64,000 bases of DNA from Hungatella sp. UBA3048 (GCA_002367105.1 DFCS01000016.1:105177-169176), one strand, 5' to 3'; shown: positions 43,720 to 51,681, counted from the stretch's first letter. Notes: a model not told the origin generated them from the sequence alone. Numbers and translations are program-made.

Positions 43720-45069
43720 ATGAATTTCAAAAAAGACTTTATTTGGGGGACTGCGACTTCCTCGTACCAGATCGAAGGAGGCGCCCAGGAAGATGGCAAA
43801 GGCCTTTCCATCTGGGATGTATTTGCCCGGGAGGAGGGAAGGGTCTTTGAGGGACATACCGGTGAGCGGGCCTGCGATCATTACCACCGCATGAAAGAGG
43901 ATGTAGCGCTGCTCGGAGAATTGGGAGTAAAAGCGTACCGGTTTTCTATTTCCTGGCCCAGGATTTTTCCGAAGGGCTGTGGTTCGTTAAATGAAAAAGG
44001 ATTAAAGTTTTATTCCGATTTAGTGGATGAATTGCTGAAATACGGAATCACTCCTTATGTGACCCTATTTCACTGGGATTATCCCAATGATCTGGAGATG
44101 CAGGGCGGATGGCTGAATCCGGCAAGTACAGAATGGTTTGCCTCTTACACAGAAGCCGTGGCAAAAGCGTTGGGAGACCGTGTAAAGCATTTCTTTACAT
44201 TTAATGAGCCTCAGATATTTACCTGGCTCGGATATGACAAATGCATTCATGCTCCCGGTATCAAATACCCGGTGGAAAGAATGCTTATCATGTGCCGTCA
44301 TATTGCGCTGGCTCATGGAAGGGCGGTGCAGGAGATAAGGAAATGGGTACCGGACAGCAGGGTTGGTTATGCGCCTACCTGCGGCAATGCCTATTGGCCT
44401 GTTGACGAAACGGATGAACTGATCGAAGCCGCCAGAAGGCTTCAGAATTCCTTTGGGAAAGAAGACTGGATTTACTCATCTGCATTCTGGAATGAACTGT
44501 TTTTAAATGGAACATTTCATGACAAATGCAGAGATCTGTTTGGCCCTCTGCTTCCGGTTATAACGGAAGAAGAACAAAAACTTATTAGCCAGCCTTTGGA
44601 TTTTTGCGGGATGAATCTATATCAGGGAACCTCTGTCAGCCTTGACAGTCAGGGAAAGCTTTTACTTGGAAAGCTTCCGGTTGGACATGGAAAGACCGGA
44701 ATGGGGTGGCCGATCACGCCAAAGGCTATGTACTGGGCGGTCCGAAATTTTTATGAGACCTATCGGCTTCCTGTGATTATTACGGAAAACGGTATGTCTG
44801 CTCTTGATGTGGTTTCTCTGGATGGGGGCGTTCATGACCCTGGCCGGATTGATTACCTTAAGCGTTACCTGACAGAGCTGGAGCGGGCAATTGATGCTGG
44901 TGCAAATGTCGCTGGGTATTTCCTTTGGAGTTTTTTAGATAACTTTGAATGGGAAAAGGGGTATGACGACAGATTCGGAATTGTTTTTGTAGATTATGAA
45001 AGCCAGACCAGAATTCCCAAGGACAGTTTTTATTGGTACCGGGATTTAATAAAGGAAACAAATCTATAA
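43720..45069 (+). CDS. bglA: Beta-glucosidase / 6-phospho-beta-glucosidase family (GH1)
   Basis: A 449-residue GH1 enzyme that hydrolyses beta-glucosides in the cytoplasm. It opens with FIWGTATSSYQIEGG, has the acid/base Glu in FTFNEPQIFTW and the nucleophile Glu in VIITENGMSA. The N-terminal and C-terminal (DNFEWEKGYDDRFGI) signatures match BglA-type beta-glucosidases rather than 6-phospho enzymes. Import by an ABC system (no phosphorylation) supports this. It starts 5 nt after the permease gene. Confidence 0.93.
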   Translation: MNFKKDFIWGTATSSYQIEGGAQEDGKGLSIWDVFAREEGRVFEGHTGERACDHYHRMKEDVALLGELGVKAYRFSISWPRIFPKGCGSLNEKGLKFYSDLVDELLKYGITPYVTLFHWDYPNDLEMQGGWLNPASTEWFASYTEAVAKALGDRVKHFFTFNEPQIFTWLGYDKCIHAPGIKYPVERMLIMCRHIALAHGRAVQEIRKWVPDSRVGYAPTCGNAYWPVDETDELIEAARRLQNSFGKEDWIYSSAFWNELFLNGTFHDKCRDLFGPLLPVITEEEQKLISQPLDFCGMNLYQGTSVSLDSQGKLLLGKLPVGHGKTGMGWPITPKAMYWAVRNFYETYRLPVIITENGMSALDVVSLDGGVHDPGRIDYLKRYLTELERAIDAGANVAGYFLWSFLDNFEWEKGYDDRFGIVFVDYESQTRIPKDSFYWYRDLIKETNL

Positions 45070-45074
45070 TGATA

Positions 45075-45115
45075 CAAAAAAAGTGCGGTTCCATTTGGGA
45101 ACAGCACTTTTTTGT
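45075..45115. terminator. Bidirectional terminator after bglA
   Basis: AAAAAAGTGC with GCACTTTTTT and an inner TTCC/GGGAA stem. A and T runs on both sides serve the convergent gene too. Confidence 0.8.
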
Positions 45116-45147
45116 ATTCTGCCTATTTATTTATCATACTGCAAAGC

Positions 45148-45861
45148 TTAAGATTCTGTCTGATCCTCTGCCTGTCCGTCTGGTGTTCCCTCGTCTTCAA
45201 TGTTTTCGCCTTGGGGGGTAATGGTTGCATGAAGCTCATTACCGATATTGTCTTTGGCAGTGATGCTTAAATTGTCCTTTTTCAGCTCAAAGGTCACACG
45301 TCCTGTACTCCGGTCTATGGACAGGGGAGCAATATTCTGGTTGTCCTCATCGCTGCCGGTAATGGAGGAATAGTCCACGCCGGACTGGCTGTCTTCCAAA
45401 CGGAAGGAAAGAATTCCGTTTTCAACTACACTATCCTTAATGACTGGAGGTGTGTCATCTAAAACATCCACCTGATCACCTATAACGGTCTTCATTTTGT
45501 TAAAGCATATAAGTTTTACTTCAAGCACACCGTTGTTTTTAAGGACTGTAGAATAGGTCTTAAGGCCTGTTTTCGTCATTTCAATGGGAGCGCCGTCTAA
45601 AGTCACCTCTATGCTTTTTACAGGAAGCAGGGATTTGATTTTAAGTTCCATGGTTGTGGATATATAATCGCTGCTTTCACCGATCGTAATTTCACCTTTT
45701 GGCTTGGAAGTCACAAGAAAAAAGATCAGGCCATTAACAATGATGAAAGGAAGCACATAAAACAGAAGGACTGATAGAAAACCGTTTTTTCCTGCATCAT
45801 TCCTGTTGCCGGATCGCGTTTTTCTGCGGTTTGCTCTGATTTGATTATTATATTGGTTCAT
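45148..45861 (-). CDS. Single-pass membrane protein with Ig-like extracellular domains
   Basis: 237 residues, no named family recognised. A basic N-terminus (about 1-25) and one hydrophobic helix (FLSVLLFYVLPFIIVNGLIF) anchor it. The outside part contains two beta-rich segments resembling bacterial Ig-like folds (VKSIEVTLDGAPIEMTKTG, then DDTPPVIKDSVVENGILSFRLEDSQSGVDYSSI), and ends in a Glu/Asp-rich tail. A surface or envelope role is likely. Function unknown. Confidence 0.7.
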   Translation of the reverse strand: MNQYNNQIRANRRKTRSGNRNDAGKNGFLSVLLFYVLPFIIVNGLIFFLVTSKPKGEITIGESSDYISTTMELKIKSLLPVKSIEVTLDGAPIEMTKTGLKTYSTVLKNNGVLEVKLICFNKMKTVIGDQVDVLDDTPPVIKDSVVENGILSFRLEDSQSGVDYSSITGSDEDNQNIAPLSIDRSTGRVTFELKKDNLSITAKDNIGNELHATITPQGENIEDEGTPDGQAEDQTES

Positions 45862-46160
45862 ACTGATTCCCTTTCCTTCTGATGGTTTTTACGCCTATAA
45901 GCATATCAGAAAATGATGGATCTTACAAGATTATCTATTAAATCGTAATAATTTAATTTATTCTTACAGAATGCCGTATTTATGCGTGTTTCAGGGGCAT
46001 TACTTTCTTATTTGACTGCATTTTGACTGATGTAGCAGTTCTTAAGCTAGTCCACATATACGACTTTGTAACTGAAATGGGTATAGGCATCAAGGGTCAG
46101 GCATGGGTCATTGGAGTTTCCGGGGCTAACGGTGTAAGATTTTCAACAACATTATTGTTC
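45862..46160. other. Non-coding gap holding the left copy of a 17-bp repeat
   Basis: No supported gene. An open frame without a ribosome binding site runs from 46050 to 46196 (internal ATG 46077) and could be a fragment. The direct repeat listed separately lies at 46013-46029. AT content rises here and stays high to about 54.6 kb. Confidence 0.4.
46013..46029 (+). repeat. 17-bp direct repeat, left copy
   Basis: TGACTGCATTTTGACTG, identical to 54501-54517. GTAGCAGTT follows a few bases downstream here and again about 30 bp after the right copy. The pair encloses the AT-rich block. Confidence 0.6.
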
Positions 46161-46188
46161 ACATCTTGTCTAGGCGTCCCATATAATA
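46161..46188 (+). promoter_or_regulatory. Sigma-K-like promoter of the first Cys-rich gene
   Basis: AC (46161-46162), 17 bp, CATATAATA (46180-46188), matching the sigma-K consensus AC-N16/17-CATANNNTA. It lies 30 bp before the ATG and is closely similar to the element at 46733-46760. Confidence 0.6.
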
Positions 46189-46218
46189 ACGTATAAAATT
46201 ATTAAAAGAGGTATAATC

Positions 46219-46422
46219 ATGAGTTGTTTTTGGGGTGGCTGTAACAACAATTGTAGAAGCAATTGTAACAATAGATGTAATTGCAATAATAGATGTGAAG
46301 AAGAAAAAGACGTATGTGAAGAGGAACGGAGAGAAGCATATTGTGCAGGCTTTCGGGATGGCTGTAATGATCCATGCTGCCAGCGTCATCATCACCATCA
46401 TCATGGCGATTCAGGTTGCTAA
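46219..46422 (+). CDS. Cysteine-rich small protein with natural His6 stretch, probable spore coat component
   Basis: 67 residues. The N-terminal half is Cys/Asn/Arg-rich (CNNNCRSNCNNRCNCNNRC), followed by a charged segment and the motif REAYCAGFRDGC, and ends CCQRHHHHHHGDSGC. The motif EAYxxGFxDGC also occurs in the gene at 46794. Cys-rich and His-rich low-complexity proteins of this size are common in spore coats, where they cross-link or bind metals. The sigma-K-like promoter agrees. AGAGG precedes the ATG. No family name is claimed. Confidence 0.7.
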   Translation: MSCFWGGCNNNCRSNCNNRCNCNNRCEEEKDVCEEERREAYCAGFRDGCNDPCCQRHHHHHHGDSGC

Positions 46423-46453
46423 TAGATTAAGGTTGGCGGGTATCCGGTTATTA

Positions 46454-46660
46454 GTACTGCCCCTAAAATATTGGACAGTATTATCAAGCAACCTTTTGGG
46501 ACTGAGTTCTGTATTGAACAGGACTCAGTCCTTTTACGTTGCTAATGCCAAAGAAATTCTCCATCATCAAATCGTCCAGACAATCTCCTTTTTTAGACAT
46601 ACTTGGCTGATCTTTTTTTAAAACATTCTCCATTCGCAGTATTTGTACTTCCGAATCAAA
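46454..46660 (-). pseudogene. Decayed IS3-family transposase remnant
   Basis: On the minus strand the frame ending at 46484 reads QPSMSKKGDCLDDLMMENFFG and then, after an internal deletion, KGLSPVQYRTQSQKVA: the beginning and end of the IS3-type OrfB C-terminal domain. Upstream, in another frame, DSEVQILRMENVLKK resembles an OrfA leucine-zipper end. The bases 46454-46480 (minus: ACTGTCCAATATTTTAGGGG) resemble the right end of such elements. The DDE region is mostly gone, so it is inactive. Confidence 0.75.
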
Positions 46661-46732
46661 TCTTCCTGCACTTCATGCTTTCGTTGTTTCGGTGGCCATG
46701 GAAGAGTAAAAGATGGGTGGCATTGCACGCAC

Positions 46733-46760
46733 ACACCTTGTCTACTTGTCCCATATAATA
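46733..46760 (+). promoter_or_regulatory. Sigma-K-like promoter of the second Cys-rich gene
   Basis: AC (46733-46734), 17 bp, CATATAATA (46752-46760). Thirteen of the 17 spacer bases match the promoter at 46161, far more than the consensus requires, so the two regions are related by descent. Confidence 0.6.
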
Positions 46761-46793
46761 TTATGTAGTTCGATATGAAAGGAGTCAAAGTTT

Positions 46794-47162
46794 ATGAGTA
46801 GCAATACTTTTAAATATAGCTGCAAATGTTCTGAAAAGTACGAGCCCAAACGTGAATGTGAATGCGAGCCCAAACGTGAATGTGAATGCAAGCCCAGGCG
46901 TGAATGTGAATGTAAACCTAAATGTGAATGTGAAAAAAAAGAATGCGAATGCGAGCGCGATCATGGTAAGGGCTGCGAATGGTTCGAAAAAGCTTTAAAA
47001 GAAGCTTACTGGAGAGGCTTTAAAGACGGTTGTAGAAAATGCAGACGGAAAGAAAATGAATGTGACGAATGTAAAAAGTATGAAGAGTATGAAGATCATG
47101 AAGAGAATGATGAGTATGAAGAGAATGAAGAGTACGAAGATTACGATGAGTATGAAAGATAG
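46794..47162 (+). CDS. Cys-rich repeat protein with acidic tail, probable spore coat component
   Basis: 122 residues in three parts. Residues about 10-60 are tandem ECECKPRR/ECECEPKR-type repeats with Cys every second residue. Residues about 65-85 carry EAYWRGFKDGCRKC, related to the motif in the protein at 46219. The last 35 residues are an almost pure Glu/Tyr/Asp tail (EYEENEEYEDYDEYER). Such a protein could bind metal or form disulfide/dityrosine cross-links in the coat, which is inference. AAAGGAG precedes the ATG. Confidence 0.7.
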   Translation: MSSNTFKYSCKCSEKYEPKRECECEPKRECECKPRRECECKPKCECEKKECECERDHGKGCEWFEKALKEAYWRGFKDGCRKCRRKENECDECKKYEEYEDHEENDEYEENEEYEDYDEYER

Positions 47163-47173
47163 TCTCTGATCAG

Positions 47174-47204
47174 AGCGGGCTTCGGTATTCCGGGCCCGCT
47201 TTTA
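47174..47204 (+). terminator. Terminator after the second Cys-rich gene
   Basis: AGCGGGC (47174-47180) pairs with GCCCGCT (47194-47200), followed by TTTT. Confidence 0.75.
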
Positions 47205-47230
47205 AAAAGTAAAGTTCTTTGCATGGACAT

Positions 47231-48514
47231 TTAAATCTTCTGGATGTAGTATTGATTATTAATAACAAACCACATTTGTGCATCGAATTTCATAACAGTC
47301 CAAAAAGATAAGCCTTGGAGATTATATTCTTCCACCAGTTTAGCCCTTGCGTCAAAGCTTCTGGCATCTTTAGTCCAAACTACATGTAGAATCCCATCAA
47401 TATCCATATAGTAGAAGTAGGGGGACTGTGCTGCTTCATTAAATTGTATTGGTATACCATTATCCGCTGCAATTTGTACTGCATTGTTATATGATATAAC
47501 AGTAGCTTCTGTGGCGCCGGGAACATAAGGAAGTGTCCAATCATAACCTAAAGCAGTAACTCCCAGAAAAATTTTTTCAGGGGGAATAATACTAACCATG
47601 TAATCTAACATCTCTCTTAAGACATTAACCGGAAAAATTGCGTTTGGATAGCTGTAAGACCTTGCCCAATCATAAGAAGAAAATAAAATTCCATCTACAA
47701 ATTCAGATAATTTTGAATAGTCTATTTTCTCAAAGCTAATGTTAGGGGTATTAATATTTGTAGCAGGAGTTATGGTAATTAATACTCTAAAACCTTCTGA
47801 ATGAAATATAGCAGAGGCCCTTTTCAAAAATTCTGCAAAGATATTTAAGTTATCATAGTTAATGGATTCAGTATATATGTTTATACCATAAAAACCTTTC
47901 GTTTTCAGTATTTGAAGAGATTTATCAATCAGGCGGTCCTGTACAGAGGTGTTATTTAAAATTTCAAAAGAGACTTCACGGCTAATTATTCCCTCTCCCG
48001 TCATAGTGGAAACAAACATCATAGGAGCAGTTCCATAAGTTTTAGCCAGCTGGATAAGTTCAGTATCGTCAGCACTGGATACAATTTCTCCTTCCTTTGT
48101 AGCCCTATAATTAAATATGGTCAAATAAGATAAAAAAGGAAGTGTTTTTATTAAAACAGATTTATCTATATAAGGAAAGATATAGCCGCTGGTGGCAATT
48201 GTTCTTGTTTTATTCGTTTGATAGCTTATAACTATGGATTCACCGACGTACAAAATTTCTCTATCGGAAAGATAGGGATTATTTCTTAATATTTCCATTG
48301 GTGTAACACCGTGCTGCGCTGCAATACTCTCCAAAGTATCGCCGGCCTGTACGGTGTAGAGTGTTTCTGGTTGAACGATCACAATGGTTTGGCCTATTGC
48401 TAAATTGTCGGGATTTGTAATACCGTTTTCCAAAATTAATCTGTCAACAGGGATTTTGTAATAATCTGATATTGAATTTATGGTTTCACTGGGTTGGACA
48501 ACGTGTATGATCAT
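47231..48514 (-). CDS. LysM-GH18 spore cortex-type protein (SleL/YaaH-like), altered active site
   Basis: About 427 residues without a signal peptide, as in spore cortex hydrolases YaaH/SleL. Two LysM domains bind peptidoglycan (IHVVQPSETINSISDYY and YTVQAGDTLESIAAQHGV). A GH18 barrel follows (about 105-427). At the catalytic strand, where active relatives have DGxNIDxE, this protein has YGINIYTE: Glu is kept but both Asp are replaced by Tyr. It may be weakly active or only binding. The ATG at 48514 follows GAGGG. Adding MRES from 48526 would place the ribosome binding site inside the gene. Confidence 0.85.
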   Translation of the reverse strand: MIIHVVQPSETINSISDYYKIPVDRLILENGITNPDNLAIGQTIVIVQPETLYTVQAGDTLESIAAQHGVTPMEILRNNPYLSDREILYVGESIVISYQTNKTRTIATSGYIFPYIDKSVLIKTLPFLSYLTIFNYRATKEGEIVSSADDTELIQLAKTYGTAPMMFVSTMTGEGIISREVSFEILNNTSVQDRLIDKSLQILKTKGFYGINIYTESINYDNLNIFAEFLKRASAIFHSEGFRVLITITPATNINTPNISFEKIDYSKLSEFVDGILFSSYDWARSYSYPNAIFPVNVLREMLDYMVSIIPPEKIFLGVTALGYDWTLPYVPGATEATVISYNNAVQIAADNGIPIQFNEAAQSPYFYYMDIDGILHVVWTKDARSFDARAKLVEEYNLQGLSFWTVMKFDAQMWFVINNQYYIQKI

Positions 48515-48542
48515 AGATTCCCTCAAATGATCTTATTAATGC

Positions 48543-48551
48543 TATTATATG
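48543..48551 (-). promoter_or_regulatory. Sigma-K-like -10 element of the GH18 gene
   Basis: On the minus strand CATATAATA, about 30 bp before the start, identical to the two elements upstream of the Cys-rich genes. No clear AC -35 at the expected spacing. Confidence 0.45.
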
Positions 48552-48677
48552 CTAATCTTACATGTTCATAACATCTTTGCTTAAATAATAATATGTATAT
48601 CAGTAATCTTAGTTCAGGCAGTTGCGATAGTCAAAGAATGCCGTGTTTATTAAATTCCACTTCGTAAGACAAAAGAT

Positions 48678-48701
48678 TTTCCCCGAAATATCTCGGGGAA
48701 A
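48678..48701 (-). terminator. Terminator of the Cys-containing hypothetical gene
   Basis: On the minus strand TTTCCCCGA and TCGGGGAAA form a 9-bp stem followed by ATCTTTT. Confidence 0.6.
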
Positions 48702-48732
48702 CCTCTAACAGCATCAATAAAGGAAAAGATTA

Positions 48733-49086
48733 TTAATCCTTAAATACAATTGTATAATAAAGTATTATTTGTTTATTACCACAAGGGCATGTACAGCCTA
48801 AAAAAACTGTACTCTCTTGGTTGAAACAAAAACCAAAAATGTGCCCAAAAAGGTTGATTAAGAACAAGAAAAAGTTTAATTCTCTCTCTAATTCATTTGT
48901 GCTGCAATAAGTGAAAACCTGAGCATACCACAATTTACATGGTCTACGATCACAACAACTAGGGATGTCCCAATCAATATTAAATCTTCTTCTCAGCATT
49001 TCCCTCTTTTCATCATCTGATTTTCCTTCTATCGATTCTAATACTTCTTCTTTCAATAATTCTAAATCTTTTTCCTGAAATTTCAT
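48733..49086 (-). CDS. Hypothetical protein with CxCPCG motif
   Basis: 117 residues, family not recognised. A charged helical N-terminus (EKDLELLKEEVLESIEGKSDDEKREMLRRRF) is followed by a Cys-containing middle (PSCCDRRPCKLWYAQVFTYC), a hydrophobic stretch and LGCTCPCGNKQII. Eight or more Cys and the position among probable spore genes suggest a coat protein, but this is context only. AAGGGGG lies 11 nt before the ATG. Base composition is strongly AT-rich. Confidence 0.6.
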   Translation of the reverse strand: MKFQEKDLELLKEEVLESIEGKSDDEKREMLRRRFNIDWDIPSCCDRRPCKLWYAQVFTYCSTNELERELNFFLFLINLFGHIFGFCFNQESTVFLGCTCPCGNKQIILYYTIVFKD

Positions 49087-49239
49087 TATATTGCGCCCCC
49101 TTAAATACTTACTTACAATATAATAATATTCAATATAATTATTTTTGACACAAGCCCTGATCCATACCTATTGCAGAGAGTATAGATATATAGGGTGAGC
49201 CTCCTTCATGGGGAGGGGTACTAATACAGGTTTACGGAG

Positions 49240-49275
49240 CAGGTCCGGCAAGATCGGGGAAATCCTGCCGGCTTT
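49240..49275 (-). other. Hairpin downstream of the cupin gene
   Basis: On the minus strand CCGGCAGGAT pairs with ATCTTGCCGG (one mismatch). There is no T run, so termination is uncertain. Confidence 0.35.
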
Positions 49276-49289
49276 GTGATAAAAACTGT

Positions 49290-49751
49290 TTAAGAGTTGT
49301 TCTGTGAGGAGGCAGCTGGGGTCCTTGTCCTCTGAACCGTATTCCATGCATAATTAGGAGGAGCATAGTATGAAGATATTTTAAGCGGGACGTTGCCAAT
49401 ATTAATGATGTTATGCCATATACCGGCAGGTACTGCTATAACATAATTAGTAAATGCAAGATATTGTCCATACATCGAAAGTTGATTTTCACCTAGCTGA
49501 ACTAAGCCTAGACCATCTTCTATCCGTATAATCTGGTCAAGATCATTATGGACCTCCATACCAATACTGCCATGAACAGGAATGCTCATGAGAGTGACCT
49601 GTAAATAAGTTCCCGTCCATAAAGTTGCACGGAAATTATCGTTTTGCTGTGCTGCCTTATTAAGATCAATAACTAAAGAATTCGGTCCATAGTCATAGGG
49701 GAAAGTTGGCGTATTTGCAGCATCACGATTTGTGTTTTCTGAATTAGACAT
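49290..49751 (-). CDS. Cupin-fold protein
   Basis: About 153 residues: a single cupin barrel with metal-ligand-type motif GSIGMEVHNDLDQIIRIEDG and PAGIWHNIINIG in its second motif. The N-terminus is Asn/Thr-rich and the C-terminus is a short Ser/Thr/Pro tail. The ligand is unknown. A minus-strand CATATATTA (49781-49789) lies 30 bp before the start and matches a sigma-K -10 element, so spore expression is possible. Upstream GTG/ATG at 49763/49760 are too close to AAAAGG, so ATG 49751 is preferred. Confidence 0.75.
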   Translation of the reverse strand: MSNSENTNRDAANTPTFPYDYGPNSLVIDLNKAAQQNDNFRATLWTGTYLQVTLMSIPVHGSIGMEVHNDLDQIIRIEDGLGLVQLGENQLSMYGQYLAFTNYVIAVPAGIWHNIINIGNVPLKISSYYAPPNYAWNTVQRTRTPAASSQNNS

Positions 49752-49801
49752 GTACTTCATCACCTTTTATATATTCTATATAATATATGTGACATAAATT
49801 T

Positions 49802-49999
49802 CACTGCTATCAAAAATCAGGAGTTTTAGAAAAAGAATGTACTGATCTGTCTGGATCGGCCTTATATATGATTCCTGCGGGCCGGGAAGCAGCAACCGTC
49901 TACGAAAGAGCAGCTGGCAAAATAAGAGAGAAAACATTGAAGTTGAAGAAATCAATCATAAAGCATAACATGGAGCATTGGGAAGGATTTTATGGATGA
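49802..49999 (+). pseudogene. Unidentified gene remnant
   Basis: An open frame without a start runs to TGA at 49997-49999 and has the texture of real protein (SALYMIPAGREAATVYERAA then helical Lys-rich KIREKTLKLKK). It probably is the C-terminal end of a lost gene. I do not recognise the family. Confidence 0.35.
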
Positions 50000-50106
50000 A
50001 GCATTTAGTTCATGGTAGAATTAAGGTAATTGAGCATAGGAATTAAGACACAGATTATTCAGATGATTTAACAGAACGATAAATTTTAGTATGCGGGGAG
50101 AACATT

Positions 50107-50766
50107 ATGAAATTCAGAAATATAGAAAAGAAATATAATAATGGATATTCAGATCTGATGGGTACTAACCGATGGCTATATTCTTTTGATAATTATATTA
50201 GCCTATATGAAATTAAAGAATTAAAAGATATGGATGAGCCGATAAAAGGAAATGAACTCACCTTTTTTTCTTATCCTGATGGTAAAAGTTATACTCCATA
50301 TGAATTAGAATATGGAATCTATTATGAGCACATTATAATTATCGAAGGCATTATATATTTTATAAGGGCGGACTTTAATATCGATGAGTTATATATTATC
50401 AAGTATATACCTGATAAGAATGTTTTATCGGAAATTGTTCATTTTGATATAAAATATTTGGATTTATATAATATAAGACTTGCGAAATATCCATTGATGC
50501 TTATTAGTGTTGATAATGAGTGTATTGTTTATTATCCAGAAAAATTAACAATAAAAATTGATGCCAGGGATAGCTTTATTGTTAGAGATGGGGATATTTT
50601 TTATTTTAATCGATGGATAGAAGAAGGCATTGATGAAAATGATAATTTAACATCAGACTATCAATATTATGACAATATAGTTAAAGTCAGTAAATCAGGA
50701 GAAGTCTTATCGATCGAAAAAGGAAACTTAAGTGAAATGCCAAACGGAGAAATGTGGATTTTGTAA
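50107..50766 (+). CDS. Hypothetical protein, AT-rich
   Basis: 219 residues, no family recognised. It is rich in Tyr, Ile and Asp, with alternating hydrophobic segments suggesting an all-beta fold (YEHIIIIEGIIYFIRADFN, DGDIFYFNRWIEEG). No signal peptide or membrane helix. The coding sequence is strikingly AT-rich compared with the core genes, suggesting transfer. It lies 18 nt before a methyltransferase gene, and the two are probably one operon. Confidence 0.65.
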   Translation: MKFRNIEKKYNNGYSDLMGTNRWLYSFDNYISLYEIKELKDMDEPIKGNELTFFSYPDGKSYTPYELEYGIYYEHIIIIEGIIYFIRADFNIDELYIIKYIPDKNVLSEIVHFDIKYLDLYNIRLAKYPLMLISVDNECIVYYPEKLTIKIDARDSFIVRDGDIFYFNRWIEEGIDENDNLTSDYQYYDNIVKVSKSGEVLSIEKGNLSEMPNGEMWIL

Positions 50767-50784
50767 AAGGGGAGGCTTAAACTT

Positions 50785-51480
50785 GTGAGAAATCAGTTGA
50801 AGTTAGTTGCAGAATCTTATGACAAAGCTATTGATTTAGGGCGAAGAGGCATTGACTTGTACAAAGAACTTCCCGAATACATTACAAGTGATCCCAATTA
50901 TCTTTTATTTCAAAAAATGCAGATGGATGGAATGCTTTCTGATAGTGACCGGCAAGAAATATTAGATTATTTATCGCCAGCTATAGATATGAAATTTATT
51001 GATCTTGGGTGCTGTCTAAACTTCATGTTTCGCGGCTATGATAATTGGCCATCCACTTATTATGGAGTTGATATAAGCAGCAAAACTATTCAGCTGCTGC
51101 ACGAGTTTGTTGAAAAGCATCATTTGCCTATCGGTTCTTTATATTGCGGCAGTATGCATGAAACGCCATATGATACAGACTTTTTTGATATAGGATCATG
51201 CATTGGTTCCCTCGAATATTTTGAAAAAGATTTTGTTGAAAAAGCTATTATGGAAGCACATCGTATCTTAAAACCTTATGGGAGGTTTGTCCTTGATGTT
51301 CCGGATCTTGGAAGTCCTGAGTTTCAAATCACAATGATGATAGAGGATTACTTAGGCAGAACTGATCAATTTGATATTCCGTCTCAGGAATTTGAAAATA
51401 TGCTGAGAAATTATTTTGCAATTGTGAATAAAGAAAAAGTAGGGCCTATGATTCAATATTTCTTGAGTTGTAAAAAATAA
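50785..51480 (+). CDS. Class I SAM-dependent methyltransferase
   Basis: 231 residues, GTG start behind GGGGAGG. The Rossmann-fold SAM site is unusual but recognisable: MKFIDLGCCLNFMFRG (motif I with Cys-Cys in place of Gly-x-Gly), YYGVDISSKTI (acidic end of strand 2), and DIGSCIGSLEYF plus AHRILKPYGRFVLDVPD (motifs typical of Methyltransf_11). The substrate is unknown. It is co-oriented with the preceding hypothetical gene. Confidence 0.75.
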   Translation: MRNQLKLVAESYDKAIDLGRRGIDLYKELPEYITSDPNYLLFQKMQMDGMLSDSDRQEILDYLSPAIDMKFIDLGCCLNFMFRGYDNWPSTYYGVDISSKTIQLLHEFVEKHHLPIGSLYCGSMHETPYDTDFFDIGSCIGSLEYFEKDFVEKAIMEAHRILKPYGRFVLDVPDLGSPEFQITMMIEDYLGRTDQFDIPSQEFENMLRNYFAIVNKEKVGPMIQYFLSCKK

Positions 51481-51506
51481 TAGAGAGGGCTGCATATCTG
51501 GTAAAA

Positions 51507-51578
51507 CGACACTTATCCACAATATTGTGGAAACAATTGTGGATTGAATGTTAATGTCTGAAAATACGACACTAAACT
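51507..51578. repeat. Dense cluster of short inverted and direct repeats
   Basis: TCCACAAT-ATTGTGGA is a perfect 16-bp palindrome (51516-51531), followed by another ATTGTGGA arm. ACGACACT occurs on both sides as a direct repeat. TTATCCACA at 51513-51521 matches a DnaA box. No gene overlaps it. It could be a transposon end, a protein-binding site or an RNA hairpin. Confidence 0.45.
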
Positions 51579-51681
51579 GCAAATTATTGCATGCTAAAAT
51601 CTTTTGTTATACACAGCCTGGAAAGTGATGCAGTAGAAGGTGATCTGGCGCATAAACCAGATGAGTCGTATATAAGTAAAA

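Noticed and set aside
46496..46535. GGACTGAGT/ACTCAGTCC hairpin followed by TTTT, looking like a terminator
   Set aside because: It is the coding sequence for KGLSPVQYRTQS of an IS3 transposase remnant on the other strand. The symmetry is incidental to that element.
46235..46621. Long Ile/Val-rich open frame across the first Cys-rich gene
   Set aside because: It is a shifted reading of the repetitive Cys-rich gene and the IS remnant, without a ribosome binding site.
46794..47162. CRISPR-like or satellite repeat from the regular GAATGTGAATG units
   Set aside because: The units are coding repeats of the ECEC protein, in frame and without spacers.
51513..51521. Perfect DnaA box, suggesting a replication origin
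   Set aside because: Only one box, no dnaA/dnaN genes and no unwinding element nearby. It is treated as part of a local repeat cluster.
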